Source: Xanthomonas codiaei
GTDB taxonomy: Bacteria; Pseudomonadota; Gammaproteobacteria; Xanthomonadales; Xanthomonadaceae
Direction of reading: 5' to 3'
Assembly (NCBI RefSeq): GCF_002939785.1
Contig: NZ_MDEC01000017.1
Location: 37,497-101,496 of the forward strand
Length of the DNA: 64,000 bases
Below the pieces are notes generated by a model. The model worked only from the letters and a program-made list of their open reading frames with translations. It was not told the DNA's origin and ran no database searches. The position numbers and the translations under genes were made by a program. Position 1 is the stretch's first letter. Each line of letters begins with the position of its first letter. Positions 18,734-27,645 of the stretch are shown one piece after another.

Positions 18734-20860
18734 ATGCCCAGACTCACCCTGTTGGCCGCTGCCTGCGGCCTGTTCGCCGCGAGCGCCGCGGTGCCCGCCC
18801 TGGCCGCCGAGCCGGCACCCGCGCCCCAGACACTTCCGGCCGTGCAGGTGGATGCCGCCCGGGTGCACGGGGTGGACGACTTCGACCTGCCGGCCTCGTT
18901 CACCGTGGTGGCGGCCGACGACGACAACCGCCGTGGCGCGCAGGTGTCCGAGTTGCTGGACGGCATCCCCGGGCTGGTGGCGCGCGACCGCCAGAACTAC
19001 GCGCAGGACACCCAGCTGTCGATCCGCGGCTTCGGCGCGCGCTCCACCTTCGGCGTGCGCGGCGTACGGCTGCTGGTGGACGGTATTCCGGCCAGCATGC
19101 CCGATGGCCAGGGCCAGCTGTCGCACTTCAACGTGTTGGGCGCGGCGCGGGTGGAAGTGTTGCGCGGGCCGTTTTCTGCGCTGTACGGCAATTCCTCCGG
19201 CGGCGTGCTGCAGCTGTGGAGCGCCGACGGCGCCCCAGACGACCCCTGGCGGCTGCGCGCCACCTACGGCAGCAACGCCACCGTCAACGTGGGTGCGCAA
19301 TTGCTCGGCCAGCAGGGCGCGGTGCACTACAACCTGGCCGCCAACCATTTCGAGACCAACGGCTTCCGCGACCATAGCCGCGCCAGGCGCGATTCGGTCA
19401 ACGCCAAGCTGGGTGTCGACCTGGCGCCCGGCAGCCGGCTGGATCTGGTGCTCAACCATCTCGATGCGCCCGATGCGCAGGACCCGCTGGGCCTGAGCCG
19501 GGCCCAGTTCAACGCCGATCCGCGCCAGGCCACGGCGGTGGCCACCCAGTTCAACACCCGCAAGTCGGTACGCCAGAGCCAGGCCGGGGCCATCTTCACC
19601 CAGCAGTTCGACGGCCAGACGCTGCGGCTGATGGCCTATGGCGGCACGCGCAGCGTGGAGCAGTTCCTGTCGGTGCCGGTGGCAGTGCAGCGCAACCCGC
19701 TGCATGCCGGCGGGGTGATCGATCTGGACAGCAATTACGAAGGTGCCGACGCGCGCTGGGCCTGGCAGGGGCAGGCGCTGGGCCGGCCGCTGCAGCTCAC
19801 CGTCGGCGCCAACATCGACCGCCAGCGCCAGCATCGCACCGGCTACGAAAATTTCGTCGGCGATACCTTGGGCGTGCAGGGCGCGCTACGCCGCAACCAG
19901 CGCGACCGGGTGGAGAACGTGGACCAGTTCGCGCAGGCCTGGTGGCAGTGGAGCGCGCGCTGGTCGGCATTGCTGGGCGTGCGCCATAGCCAGGTGCGCT
20001 TCGCGTCGGACGACCGCTACATCGTGGGCCGCAATCCCGACGACAGCGGCCGGCGCGAGTATTCGGCCACCACGCCGGTGGCCGGCATCGTGTTCCGCGC
20101 CACCGACGATCTGCGCTTTTACGCCTCGGCCGGACGCGGCTTCGAAACGCCCACCTTCAACGAGCTGGGCTATCGCAACGATGGCGCGGCCGGTCTGGCG
20201 CTGGACCTGGGCGCGGCCACCAGCCGCAATTATGAGATCGGCAGCAAGTGGCGCGCCCAGAGCGGCGCGGCGTTGCAGGTGGCGCTGTTCCGTGCCGACA
20301 CCGACAACGAACTGGCGGTGGCCAGCAACACCAACGGCCGCAGCACCTTCCGCAACATCGGCGCCACCCGCCGCCAGGGCGCGGAGCTGAGCTGGCAGCA
20401 GCCGCTGGGCGCCACCCAGCAGCTGCAGCTGGCCTACACCTTTGTCGATGCCAGCGTGCGCGATGGCTATCTCACCTGCGCCAGCAGCGGCTGCGCGGTG
20501 CCCACCGCGCCAGTGGCCAGCGGGTCGCGCCTGCCCGGCGTGCCGCGGCAGCAGCTGTTTGCGCGTTGGCAATGGCAACCGATGCAGTGGCAGTTCGCCG
20601 CCGAAACGGTGGCCTCCGATGCCACCGTGGTCAACGACCTGGCCACCGAGCGTGCGCCGGGCTATGCAGTGGTCAACCTGGAAGCCTCGCGCCGCTGGAC
20701 CACCGCGCACGGGGCGCTACGCACGTTTGCGCGCATCGACAACGCGCTGGACCGCCACTACGTGGGCTCGGTGATCGTCAACGACGGCAACGGACGCTAT
20801 TACGAACCCGGCCCGGACCGCACCTATACGATGGGGTTGCAGTGGGATTTTGGTGGGTGA
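18734..20860 (+). CDS. TonB-dependent receptor, 708 aa
   Basis: An outer-membrane TonB-dependent receptor. The start is ATG 18734 (MPRLTLLAAACGLFAASAAV), giving a clean signal peptide that ends near ALAAEP. The plug domain follows (VSELLDGIPGLVARDRQ, QLSIRGFGARSTFGVRGVRL, VEVLRGPFSALYGNSSGGV), then a 22-strand barrel. The C-terminal strand is DRTYTMGLQWDFGG, although it lacks a final aromatic. The size and plug resemble siderophore or cofactor receptors rather than the 900-1000 aa carbohydrate type at 48193 and 51213. The substrate is not deducible. It is divergently arranged with the aminotransferase and has no enzymatic neighbour in an operon. Confidence 0.9.
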   Translation: MPRLTLLAAACGLFAASAAVPALAAEPAPAPQTLPAVQVDAARVHGVDDFDLPASFTVVAADDDNRRGAQVSELLDGIPGLVARDRQNYAQDTQLSIRGFGARSTFGVRGVRLLVDGIPASMPDGQGQLSHFNVLGAARVEVLRGPFSALYGNSSGGVLQLWSADGAPDDPWRLRATYGSNATVNVGAQLLGQQGAVHYNLAANHFETNGFRDHSRARRDSVNAKLGVDLAPGSRLDLVLNHLDAPDAQDPLGLSRAQFNADPRQATAVATQFNTRKSVRQSQAGAIFTQQFDGQTLRLMAYGGTRSVEQFLSVPVAVQRNPLHAGGVIDLDSNYEGADARWAWQGQALGRPLQLTVGANIDRQRQHRTGYENFVGDTLGVQGALRRNQRDRVENVDQFAQAWWQWSARWSALLGVRHSQVRFASDDRYIVGRNPDDSGRREYSATTPVAGIVFRATDDLRFYASAGRGFETPTFNELGYRNDGAAGLALDLGAATSRNYEIGSKWRAQSGAALQVALFRADTDNELAVASNTNGRSTFRNIGATRRQGAELSWQQPLGATQQLQLAYTFVDASVRDGYLTCASSGCAVPTAPVASGSRLPGVPRQQLFARWQWQPMQWQFAAETVASDATVVNDLATERAPGYAVVNLEASRRWTTAHGALRTFARIDNALDRHYVGSVIVNDGNGRYYEPGPDRTYTMGLQWDFGG

Positions 20861-21181
20861 GCAGAGAGCGACCGTGCGCGTCCTTCGACGCGCATGCCGC
20901 TGCACTGCGCTTATCTGAAAAGCGCGTTTGGTGGGCCAACCGGCTATCCGGCTCGTGTCCACCGCAGACGCGCGTGCGGGCGCGCAGAAGCGCCGTCGAT
21001 CACGCACCAGCAGACCGGTGTCTCTTGCGCGATGAAGGCCGTTACTGGCGGGATACCAACTGCTGGATCTCAGCCGCCGGCTTTTCGATCCTGCTGGTGT
21101 CGAACGCAACCGGGCGTGCCAACGTGCTCGCAGGACAACCGCGCACGGATGGCGGCCCTGGTCCAGGCCCGACCACACGAC
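20861..21181. other. Intergenic, no gene seen before the hairpin element
   Basis: About 320 bp after the TonB receptor with no supportable coding frame. GC-rich with scattered short inverted repeats only. A repeat element starts at 21182. Confidence 0.5.
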
Positions 21182-21327
21182 TAAGAGCAGCCAGCAAAAC
21201 TACTGCACGGCAGTCAGGCGGGCGCGGCCTTGCCCGGAATCGGCATGTAGCACTCGTACACCCCGGTTCCCTCGCGCCATCCGCACCCACCTGACGACCG
21301 CTCGCTACGTTTTGTTGGCCGCTCTAA
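21182..21327 (-). repeat. Long-hairpin dispersed element, copy 1
   Basis: A 146-bp element. On the minus strand it opens GAGCGGCCAACAAAAC and closes GTTTTGCTGGCTGCTC, near-perfect inverted ends, and the inner arms also pair (CGGTCGTCAGGTGGG with CCCGCCTGACTGCCG). The same element recurs at 25455-25522 (internally deleted), 26269-26413, 45093-45237 and 56430-56571. Confidence 0.85.
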
Positions 21328-21472
21328 GTAACACGCGAGTGCAGCGCGGCAGACGGCACGCGTGTGCGTGCGGCAGTGTGGGCGTGGCGGCCAACTGGCC
21401 CCGCACGACGGTACAGGCACCTCGACCTTGCGTGCTAGCCTTGGCCCCTCACTCAGGGCATGGAGCGCGACG

Positions 21473-21977
21473 ATGATGAAATGGAAGCAGAACCTCGGTG
21501 CGTCAGTGATCGTGGTCGGTCTGCTGGCTTGCGGCGCGGCATGGGCAGATCACGTGGACCTGCGCATCGTGCGCGACTACCCCGCTGGTTCGCCGGCCAT
21601 CGCGCAGATCCACGGTTGGTTGCTGCAGCAGTCCCGGTCCAGTGACCAACCCAGGCAGATGCCGCCGCCGGCCACCGTGACCGGCCTGGGGGATGTCCGT
21701 GTCAGTGCGGCGTCCTTCGATAATCCCTTGGGGACGCGTACCGATGCGGGCACCAGACGCAGCGCCGTTGCCAGTGAGCGGCCGGCCGCGCGATGAGATC
21801 ACCATCGATGCCTGCAATGCCGGCCAGCGCTACCGCTGGGTCTACGCGTGGCAGCAGGTCAATGGCGCTGCTGCATGGCAGCTGCGCTCCTATCGGCAGA
21901 CAACCGTCGCCGACTGCAAGACATCTGCGGACGAGCCGGTGCAGGCCGAGGCAGGCGCCAAGGCACGGGGATCGTAG
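21473..21977 (+). pseudogene. Secreted hypothetical protein gene, apparently frameshifted
   Basis: The first part, from ATG 21473 (MMKWKQNLGASVIVVGLLAC), has a good signal peptide ending AAWA-DHVDLR and runs to a stop at 21796. Its last 20 residues become Arg/Ala-rich shadow type. A second frame, +1 relative to the first, carries convincing protein from about 21790 to 21977: DEITIDACNAGQRYRWVYAW and AAWQLRSYRQTTVADC. Joined, they would give a secreted protein of about 165 aa. The shift lies between 21725 and 21795. It could be a real mutation or a sequencing error. The family is unknown. Confidence 0.65.
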
Positions 21978-22365
21978 GGCCACGTAAAACGCCGCGGCAG
22001 ATTCGTGTCCGTGTGAGCGAGTCCGGCGGATAGTCGTTCGGCGCGGTGGTCATGCTGATGGCGGGCGCCAGCGGCGCATGCCTGCGGGGTGGTCGCGGTA
22101 GTGTCTGGGGCGCCGCCGTTGAGGCCTCGACGCCGCCTTCGGGTACGGACGCATCGTCATCTCCTGGATTGACCGGGACTACGCGCCCCTCGCGGTCTTG
22201 CAGCACGATCCTGGCACTGCCGGCGATGATGCGATGCAACCGGATGTGAGCTCGGATGCAGTGCTCATTGCGCTTGGATGATGACGCAGCGCAACAGCAT
22301 TGTTGCCGACATTGCGCTCGCCCCGCGGCGGGTATACACGTGGGCCGTCATCTCAGCCGGAGCCC
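21978..22365. other. Gap of about 390 bp upstream of the aldehyde dehydrogenase
   Basis: No gene is supported. A minus-strand frame through 22239-21859 reads partly protein-like near its start (MHRIIAGSARIVLQDREGR) but dissolves into Pro/Arg-rich shadow. The promoter of the aldehyde dehydrogenase gene should lie near its end; no sigma-54 or other clear box was recognised. Confidence 0.45.
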
Positions 22366-23898
22366 ATGATGAACGCGCAACCTTCCACCAAGCCGCTCAG
22401 CACCGACCCGCAATCGATCTTCAAGCCGCGCTACGACAACTTCATCGGTGGCAAGTGGGTGGCGCCGAACAGTGGCCAGTATTTCGACAACACCACGCCG
22501 ATCAGCGGCAAGGTGTTCACCTCGATCGCCCGCTCCAACGCACAGGACGTCGAAGCTGCGCTGGATGCCGCGCATGCGGCCAAGGGCGCGTGGGGCAAGA
22601 CCTCGACCACCGAGCGTTCCAACGTATTGCTCAAGATCGCCGACCGCATCGAACAGAACCTTGAACTGCTCGCCTACGCCGAGACCTGGGATAACGGCAA
22701 GCCGGTGCGCGAAACGCTCAATGCCGACGTACCGCTGTGCGTGGACCACTTCCGCTATTTCGCCGGGGCCATCCGCGCGCAGGAAGGCGGCATTTCCGAG
22801 ATCGACAGCGACACCATCGCCTATCACTTCCACGAGCCGTTGGGCGTGGTGGGGCAGATCATTCCATGGAATTTCCCGCTGCTGATGGCGTGCTGGAAAC
22901 TGGCACCGGCGCTGGCGGCCGGCAACTGCGTGGTGATGAAGCCGGCCGAGCAGACGCCGGCCTCCATTCTGGTCTTGATGGAGCTGATCGGCGATCTGCT
23001 GCCACCCGGCGTGCTCAACGTGGTCAATGGTTTTGGTCTGGAAGCGGGCAAGCCGCTGGCCAGCAATCCGCGCATCGCCAAGATCGCCTTCACCGGCGAA
23101 ACCACCACCGGCCGGCTGATCATGCAGTACGCCAGCCAGAACCTGATTCCGGTCACGCTGGAGCTGGGCGGCAAGTCGCCGAACATCTTCTTTGCCGATG
23201 TCATGGCCGAAGACGACGATTTTCTCGACAAGGCGGTGGAAGGCTTCGTGCTGTTCGCCTTCAATCAAGGCGAGGTGTGCACCTGCCCGTCGCGTGCGCT
23301 GATCCAGGAATCGATCTACGACCGGTTCATGGAAAAGGCGCTCAAGCGTGTGGCGGCGATCAAGCAGGGCAACCCGCTGGATCCCAACACCATGGTCGGT
23401 GCGCAGGCATCGAGCGAGCAGCTGGAAAAGATCCTGTCCTATATCGACATCGGCAAACAGGAAGGTGCACAGGTCTTGATTGGTGGCGAACGCAATACGC
23501 TCGATGGCGATCTGGCTGAGGGTTTCTACGTCAAGCCCACGGTGTTCAAGGGCCACAACAAGATGCGCGTGTTCCAGGAAGAGATCTTTGGCCCGGTGGT
23601 GTCGGTGACCACGTTCAAGGACGAGGCCGAGGCGCTGGCGATCGCCAACGACACCTTGTACGGCCTGGGTGCCGGCGTCTGGAGCCGCGATGCGGCGCGG
23701 TTGTACCGCATGGGCCGCGCGATCCAGGCCGGCCGCGTGTGGACCAACTGCTATCACGCCTATCCGGCGCATGCCGCCTTCGGAGGCTACAAGCAGTCGG
23801 GCATCGGGCGCGAAAACCACAAGATGATGCTCGATCACTACCAGCAGACCAAGAACCTGCTGGTGAGCTATTCGCCCAAGGCGCTGGGGTTCTTCTGA
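22366..23898 (+). CDS. exaC: NAD-dependent aldehyde dehydrogenase, ExaC/AldB type
   Basis: A 510-aa enzyme that oxidises acetaldehyde or similar aldehydes to the acid. The start is ATG 22366 ([12 protein letters not shown]); ATG 22369 is equivalent. Conserved sites: [14 protein letters not shown], the base [11 protein letters not shown] (E266) and the nucleophile [13 protein letters not shown] (C305). The CTCPSRAL form is characteristic of the ExaC/AldB subgroup used in ethanol and acetoin metabolism. In many bacteria this enzyme is followed directly by a DUF779 gene. Here the DUF779 gene is at 26487, beyond an effector/immunity pair on the other strand. The gene has its own hairpin terminator. 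Confidence 0.93.
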   Translation: MMNAQPSTKPLSTDPQSIFKPRYDNFIGGKWVAPNSGQYFDNTTPISGKVFTSIARSNAQDVEAALDAAHAAKGAWGKTSTTERSNVLLKIADRIEQNLELLAYAETWDNGKPVRETLNADVPLCVDHFRYFAGAIRAQEGGISEIDSDTIAYHFHEPLGVVGQIIPWNFPLLMACWKLAPALAAGNCVVMKPAEQTPASILVLMELIGDLLPPGVLNVVNGFGLEAGKPLASNPRIAKIAFTGETTTGRLIMQYASQNLIPVTLELGGKSPNIFFADVMAEDDDFLDKAVEGFVLFAFNQGEVCTCPSRALIQESIYDRFMEKALKRVAAIKQGNPLDPNTMVGAQASSEQLEKILSYIDIGKQEGAQVLIGGERNTLDGDLAEGFYVKPTVFKGHNKMRVFQEEIFGPVVSVTTFKDEAEALAIANDTLYGLGAGVWSRDAARLYRMGRAIQAGRVWTNCYHAYPAHAAFGGYKQSGIGRENHKMMLDHYQQTKNLLVSYSPKALGFF

Positions 23899-23906
23899 GG
23901 GACGAG

Positions 23907-23940
23907 GTGTGCAGCCCGCCCGCAGGGCGAGGCTGCACAC
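23907..23940 (+). terminator. Terminator-like hairpin after exaC
   Basis: GTGTGCAGCC (23907-23916) pairs with GGCTGCACAC (23931-23940). An inner stem CGCCC/GGCG(G)-type (23917-23929) extends it, with one bulged A. It starts 8 bp after the stop and is followed by CCTTGCC, a weak T-tract. Confidence 0.7.
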
Positions 23941-24050
23941 CCTTGCCGATCGCCTGCGGATGAGCGTGCCGGCATCGACGTCTGCAAGGCCACGCTCCGG
24001 TGCAGTGCCAATGGCCGCATTGGAGCGTGCGTAATGTCAGAACTGGACGC

Positions 24051-25385
24051 CTACATCGCCATGGCGCGGTTGGTGTCGCGTGCGGGCGCCTGGTCGACAC
24101 TGCCGGCCAGATCCTGTCGCAGTCTCTGCGTGGACTGTTCCAGGGTCTGCTGCGCTGCCTGATCGCGATCGACATAGGCGCGGCGGTGCGCCGGGTCGTC
24201 CAGCCGACCTTCCACCACGAACAACCCATCGCCGGCCTTGTTGGGGGTGACATGGTCGATGCGGCTCAGCCCGCTGAGGCTGGCGTCCTGCACCAGCGTG
24301 CCGGCGGTCTGCTCCAGTTCCTTGCGGTCCTTGAAGCCTCCCGAAGGACCGAGCTTTTCCAGCGCACCTAGCGCTTGCTGATACATCGGGTACTGCGGGT
24401 GCCCCTGGTCCGACAGCAGCAGTGGGCGCGATGCCTCGCTGCGCTGGCCCGGCACAGCGGTGGCTGCCTGGTCAGGCTGCCGAGGGTGTGCCGCGGCGAG
24501 CGCCTTGAAGGTGTCGCGGCCGACGATGCCATCGTCGCTCAGCTGGTGATCGCGCTGGAATGCCTGCACTGCCTCGCGGGTGCGGTCGCCGAACTTGCCA
24601 TCGGCACCCAATGCCTGGCCACGGGCATCGGTGTAGCCCAGCGCATTGAGACGCTCCTGCAGCGCTTTCACTTCTGCGCCATGTTCGTCCTTGCGCAGAA
24701 CGCCATCGGCCATGGGTGCGGCGCTCACGGCCGTGGCGCCTCCCGGGGCGGCAACCGTCCGACCGTTCCCGGAAATGTCCGATACCTGCGCCGGGCCGGT
24801 GAGATTGGGCTGTGCGTGCTGGGGGCGCTGATCGGTCGTGATCGCGCCGCTATCCATGTCGCGGATATAGCGGTCGGCCTGCGGCAGGTAGCTGGTGTTG
24901 ATGTCCACATGCACGTGCTTGCCAAAGGCTCTGGGATCCCCTTTGTTGAAGCCGCCCTGGATGCCGACCGACTGCCCGTATTCGATCCGGTCACCTGTCT
25001 CCAGCTGCGTATTGCGCGGGTCCAGATGCCGATACTGGGCAATCATCTCGCGGCGCGGGTCGGAGGCTGGCTTGTCATAGATCTGCACGATGCCATCGCG
25101 TGGATCGACTTTGCCGATGTAACCGCTGGCAATGGCCGGCACTGGTACCTCGTCCAGATTGCCGGCTTTCAGCACAAAATCCTTGGAGACATAATGGTCG
25201 CCGTCATGCGAGACGGTTGCCGAGCCGCGGTAGTTGCCGAGTAGTTCTTCGCGTTCACCGTTGACTGTGGCATAGACGCGGCCACGCTCATTGCCGCGGG
25301 TAGGATGGTGGCGCTCAAGATCCGCATAGTCGTGAGCCGTTTGAACGCCGTGTCCTACCGACTCCACGATTCTATACCTGGGCAT
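24051..25385 (-). CDS. T4SS antibacterial effector (X-Tfe): M23-like, peptidoglycan-binding and XVIPCD domains
   Basis: A 444-aa protein. The start is ATG 25385 (MPRYRIVESVGHGV) with GGAGAAG upstream. Three parts are visible. First, an N-terminal peptidase M23/LytM-like region (about 85-165) with YRHLD at 118-122, EYGQSVGIQGG and the HxH metal motif HVHVD at 157-161. Second, a peptidoglycan-binding type 1 domain (about 228-298; VKALQERLNALGY, DGKFGDRTREAVQAFQ). Third, a C-terminal XVIPCD region (about 322-430) with LSDQGHPQYPMYQQAL, GLSRIDHV, a GDGLFVVEGRLDDP-like core and a Gln-rich tail. XVIPCD directs effectors to the Xanthomonas type IV secretion system for killing rival bacteria. It likely attacks target peptidoglycan. 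No signal peptide, as expected. Confidence 0.88.
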   Translation of the reverse strand: MPRYRIVESVGHGVQTAHDYADLERHHPTRGNERGRVYATVNGEREELLGNYRGSATVSHDGDHYVSKDFVLKAGNLDEVPVPAIASGYIGKVDPRDGIVQIYDKPASDPRREMIAQYRHLDPRNTQLETGDRIEYGQSVGIQGGFNKGDPRAFGKHVHVDINTSYLPQADRYIRDMDSGAITTDQRPQHAQPNLTGPAQVSDISGNGRTVAAPGGATAVSAAPMADGVLRKDEHGAEVKALQERLNALGYTDARGQALGADGKFGDRTREAVQAFQRDHQLSDDGIVGRDTFKALAAAHPRQPDQAATAVPGQRSEASRPLLLSDQGHPQYPMYQQALGALEKLGPSGGFKDRKELEQTAGTLVQDASLSGLSRIDHVTPNKAGDGLFVVEGRLDDPAHRRAYVDRDQAAQQTLEQSTQRLRQDLAGSVDQAPARDTNRAMAM

Positions 25386-25454
25386 CGTACTTCTCCTTTG
25401 TCGATGGGCTTGACTCATTGCAGTCCCCGCAGCGCGGCGGGGACTGCAGCATTT

Positions 25455-25522
25455 GGAGCGGCCAACAAAACGTAGCGAGCGGTTGCCTGGCGGCCGCGTA
25501 GTCGTTTTGCCAGCTGCTCTTA
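25455..25522 (+). repeat. Long-hairpin dispersed element, internally deleted copy 2
   Basis: 68 bp. It starts GGAGCGGCCAACAAAACG and ends CGTTTTGCCAGCTGCTCTTA, keeping both inverted ends while about 77 bp of the middle are absent compared with the full copies. It lies between the effector and lipoprotein genes, and its last three bases supply the TAA stop codon of the lipoprotein gene. Confidence 0.8.
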
Positions 25523-26080
25523 GCGCAGATGCTGTGCCAACTGCCAGCAGTCCTGGGTATATTCGAATATATATGCTTCAGGCGCACCGAACGTCTTGAG
25601 GACTTCATCATCCGCGGAAAACTCCGCTCTGACAAAGTCCACGCGCATCCGGTCGCCCTCCAGCTTAAAGTCCAGCTTGACCCGGTCGAGTTCGCTCGGG
25701 TCCTTGTCCGGCTCGTTGTAGGACCAGCTGTAATCGATCAAGGTCAATCGAAACGGCTCGCTCTGGCGATTTACCAGCTTGGAGGGGTCACGCAGGTCTC
25801 GTTCTTCCACCACTGGGGCACTGTAGGCGGCACGCACCGCTGGATCGGCAACCATCGCCTCTAGAAACGCGGTGAATCCATCGTCGGTTTTCTTGCAGGC
25901 TCCCGGTGATAATTCGGGACGATGGGCGGCCGTGGCGGGGCGTGCTGTCGGTTCTGGCACGTCTGCAGCAGGCGTGGCCGCCGGGCCAGCCGTGTTGGTC
26001 GCCGTGGGAGTGGATTCAGGTGCCTGGCAGCCCTGCAGAAGCAAGGCCAGCAGGGCGGCAGTAATCAAACGTTGAGTCAT
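25520..26080 (-). CDS. Lipoprotein, probable immunity protein for the adjacent T4SS effector
   Basis: A 186-aa lipoprotein: MTQRLITAALLALLLQGCQA gives a type II signal with the lipobox LLQGC (C18). A Thr/Pro/Ala-rich linker follows (residues about 20-55), then a globular domain beginning ACKKTDDGFTAFLEAMVADP and ending DCWQLAQHLR, with two Cys that could form a disulfide. Its position upstream and co-directional with an XVIPCD effector is typical of Xanthomonas X-Tfe/X-Tfi pairs, where the lipoprotein protects the periplasm of the producer. The family itself is not identified, so the immunity role rests on context. Confidence 0.78.
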   Translation of the reverse strand: MTQRLITAALLALLLQGCQAPESTPTATNTAGPAATPAADVPEPTARPATAAHRPELSPGACKKTDDGFTAFLEAMVADPAVRAAYSAPVVEERDLRDPSKLVNRQSEPFRLTLIDYSWSYNEPDKDPSELDRVKLDFKLEGDRMRVDFVRAEFSADDEVLKTFGAPEAYIFEYTQDCWQLAQHLR

Positions 26081-26268
26081 GGTGGTGTTCCTTCCCTAGG
26101 ACATTCAAGTTCATGGTGAACCGGCAGCGGGGCAGGAGCCGTGCGCCAGCTGCAGGCACGTCCGTCCCGCGCACGTTGGCAGGCAGTATAAAAATGGGAT
26201 GTGAGGGAGGCTCTTACAGGGGCGCCCGGTTCGCTCGCCTCCATCGCATCGGCATCAGCGTTTGGATC

Positions 26269-26413
26269 TGGAGCGGCCAACAAACCGTAGCGAGCGGTCG
26301 TCAGGTGGGTGCGGACGGCGCGATGGAGCCGCAGTGTAAGCGTGGTACATGCCGCACCGAGCACCGACCGCGCCCGCCTGGCGGCCGCACAGTCGTGTTG
26401 TTGGGTGCTCTTA
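26269..26413 (+). repeat. Long-hairpin dispersed element, copy 3
   Basis: A 145-bp full copy, opening GGAGCGGCCAACAAACCG and closing GTTGGGTGCTCTTA, with inner arms AGCGGTCGTCAGGTGGG / CGCCTGGCGGCCGCA. It lies between the lipoprotein gene and the DUF779 gene; the rest of the 400-bp gap (26081-26486) shows no gene. Confidence 0.85.
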
Positions 26414-26486
26414 TATGCATGCCAGTACGCGTGCCTGGCGTATCGTGCTCGGCGTGGCGGCCGGAGATGGCTGCGGGAGTGGGCCG

Positions 26487-26882
26487 ATGCAAGACAGCAA
26501 CACGCGAACTGAGTTACCGGCGCAGGTGATGGCAACGCTTGCCGCGCAGCAGTTGATCGACACGCTGCGTGCGCGGCATGGCGACCTGCTGTTCCATCAA
26601 TCCGGCGGTTGTTGCGATGGCTCTTCGCCGATGTGCTTTGCAGTGGGCGATTTCATCGTGGGCGACCGCGATGTGCTGCTGGGGGAGATTGCCGGTGCGC
26701 CGTTCTACATCAGCCCATCGCAGTTCGCCTATTGGAAGCACACCCAGCTGATCATCGACGTGGTGCCCGGGCGCGGCGGGATGTTTTCGCTGGAGAACGG
26801 CGAGGGCGTACGATTCCTGGTGCGCTCGCGCCTGTTCAGCGACGAGGAGATGGCGCAGCTCTCGGCGGCCAGGCGGGTGTGA
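26487..26882 (+). CDS. DUF779 protein, aldehyde dehydrogenase-associated
   Basis: A 131-aa protein. The start is ATG 26487 (MQDSNTRTELPAQVMATLAA) with GGGAG upstream; a longer frame reaches 26349 but would run through the repeat element. The family signature is plain: HGDLLFHQSGGCCDGSSPMC with four conserved Cys/Gly positions, then VLLGEIAGAPFYIS and QFAYWKHTQLIIDVVPGRGG. DUF779 genes are generally found beside exaC-type aldehyde dehydrogenases and the Cys cluster suggests metal binding, but no activity is established. In this genome the likely partner is exaC at 22366, separated by the effector module. Confidence 0.88.
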   Translation: MQDSNTRTELPAQVMATLAAQQLIDTLRARHGDLLFHQSGGCCDGSSPMCFAVGDFIVGDRDVLLGEIAGAPFYISPSQFAYWKHTQLIIDVVPGRGGMFSLENGEGVRFLVRSRLFSDEEMAQLSAARRV

Positions 26883-26932
26883 TGCGCTGAGCCAGCATGC
26901 GCGGCTGGGAGATCAAACGAACGCGACAGGTG

Positions 26933-27094
26933 TCACGGTGTGCTGCCTGGCGTCTTGGCCGGGGTATCGTCATCGGCGGGAATCAGGGTGTCTGGCGCGT
27001 CGCCGGCGCCCCGGTCCTCGTACTGTTCGGCATCGCGTTTGCCGCGTTGCTCGCCCGGTTGGGCGGGTTGCTCGCGTAGGGGATCGCGGGTCAT
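26933..27094 (-). CDS. Small hydrophilic protein, 53 aa
   Basis: ATG 27094 with GGAGAC five bases upstream; reads MTRDPLREQPAQPGEQRGKR, then DAEQYEDRGAGDAPDTLIPA and ends TPAKTPGSTP. Composition is charged and Pro/Gly/Gln-rich, probably unstructured. It resembles small stress-type hydrophilic proteins common in Xanthomonas, but no family is named. The good ribosome-binding site is the main support. A shadow frame covers the same DNA on the other strand. Confidence 0.5.
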   Translation of the reverse strand: MTRDPLREQPAQPGEQRGKRDAEQYEDRGAGDAPDTLIPADDDTPAKTPGSTP

Positions 27095-27246
27095 GGCCAG
27101 TCTCCTGCAGTCCATCGGAAAGCCCGAGTTCACCGCGCGCGCGGTGAAGGCCGCGCAAATCGCAAAATCCATGCACATCTCTCACGTATGGATCACGGCA
27201 GCGGCGGTACTGATGACAGCCCCATGCCGCACCGTGGAGCAGACCC

Positions 27247-27645
27247 ATGCGCACCCTGGACCGCCGTCCCGACCGCCGCCTGTTCAGCGCCCACCTCGAC
27301 CCCGCATCGCCCAGGCGCGCACAGCACAACGTGCTTGTTTCCGATCCGGTGGGTGTGGCCCAGGACTTCCACTATTACAGCCTGGCCGATTACCAGCGCC
27401 GCCGTCGCCGTGGCGGGCCGACCTGGCGCGATCTGTCGCCGGTCTATGCGTTTGCGCGCGTCACCCACGCAGCCGACTGGCCGCGTGGCGCCGATGCGCA
27501 GTGCGAGCAGGCGCTGGCGGCGCAATGGGAAAGCATGCGCGGCAGCTCGCGTCTGGATTGGCCGCATGCACGCGATATCGTCGAGGATGCCTGGCTGGCG
27601 CTGGACCATATTCCCGACGCCGCCGTCCACGGAGCAGCGCACTGA
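27247..27645 (+). CDS. Hypothetical protein upstream of ku, 132 aa
   Basis: It begins MRTLDRRPDRRLFSAHLDPA. It is Arg-rich and soluble, and includes the aromatic stretch DFHYYSLADYQRRRRRGGPTW. It ends DAAVHGAAH, its stop overlapping the ku start by one base (TGATG), so it is probably co-translated with ku. No family is recognised; the basic, aromatic composition might indicate nucleic-acid contact, but this is speculative. It is preceded by about 150 bp without a gene, where the promoter of the ku-ligD operon is expected. Confidence 0.72.
   Translation: MRTLDRRPDRRLFSAHLDPASPRRAQHNVLVSDPVGVAQDFHYYSLADYQRRRRRGGPTWRDLSPVYAFARVTHAADWPRGADAQCEQALAAQWESMRGSSRLDWPHARDIVEDAWLALDHIPDAAVHGAAH

Noticed and set aside
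21214..21420. Small ORF through hairpin element copy 1 (ending YMPIPGKAAPA)
   Set aside because: The frame is not kept in the other copies; the shared feature is the hairpin, not a protein.
22348..23940. Open frame of 530 codons opposite exaC
   Set aside because: Antisense of a conserved aldehyde dehydrogenase with intact catalytic residues.
26940..27644. N-terminal extension of Ku
   Set aside because: The frame is open upstream but the sequence is shadow of the small neighbours; Ku homologues start MARPIWTG.
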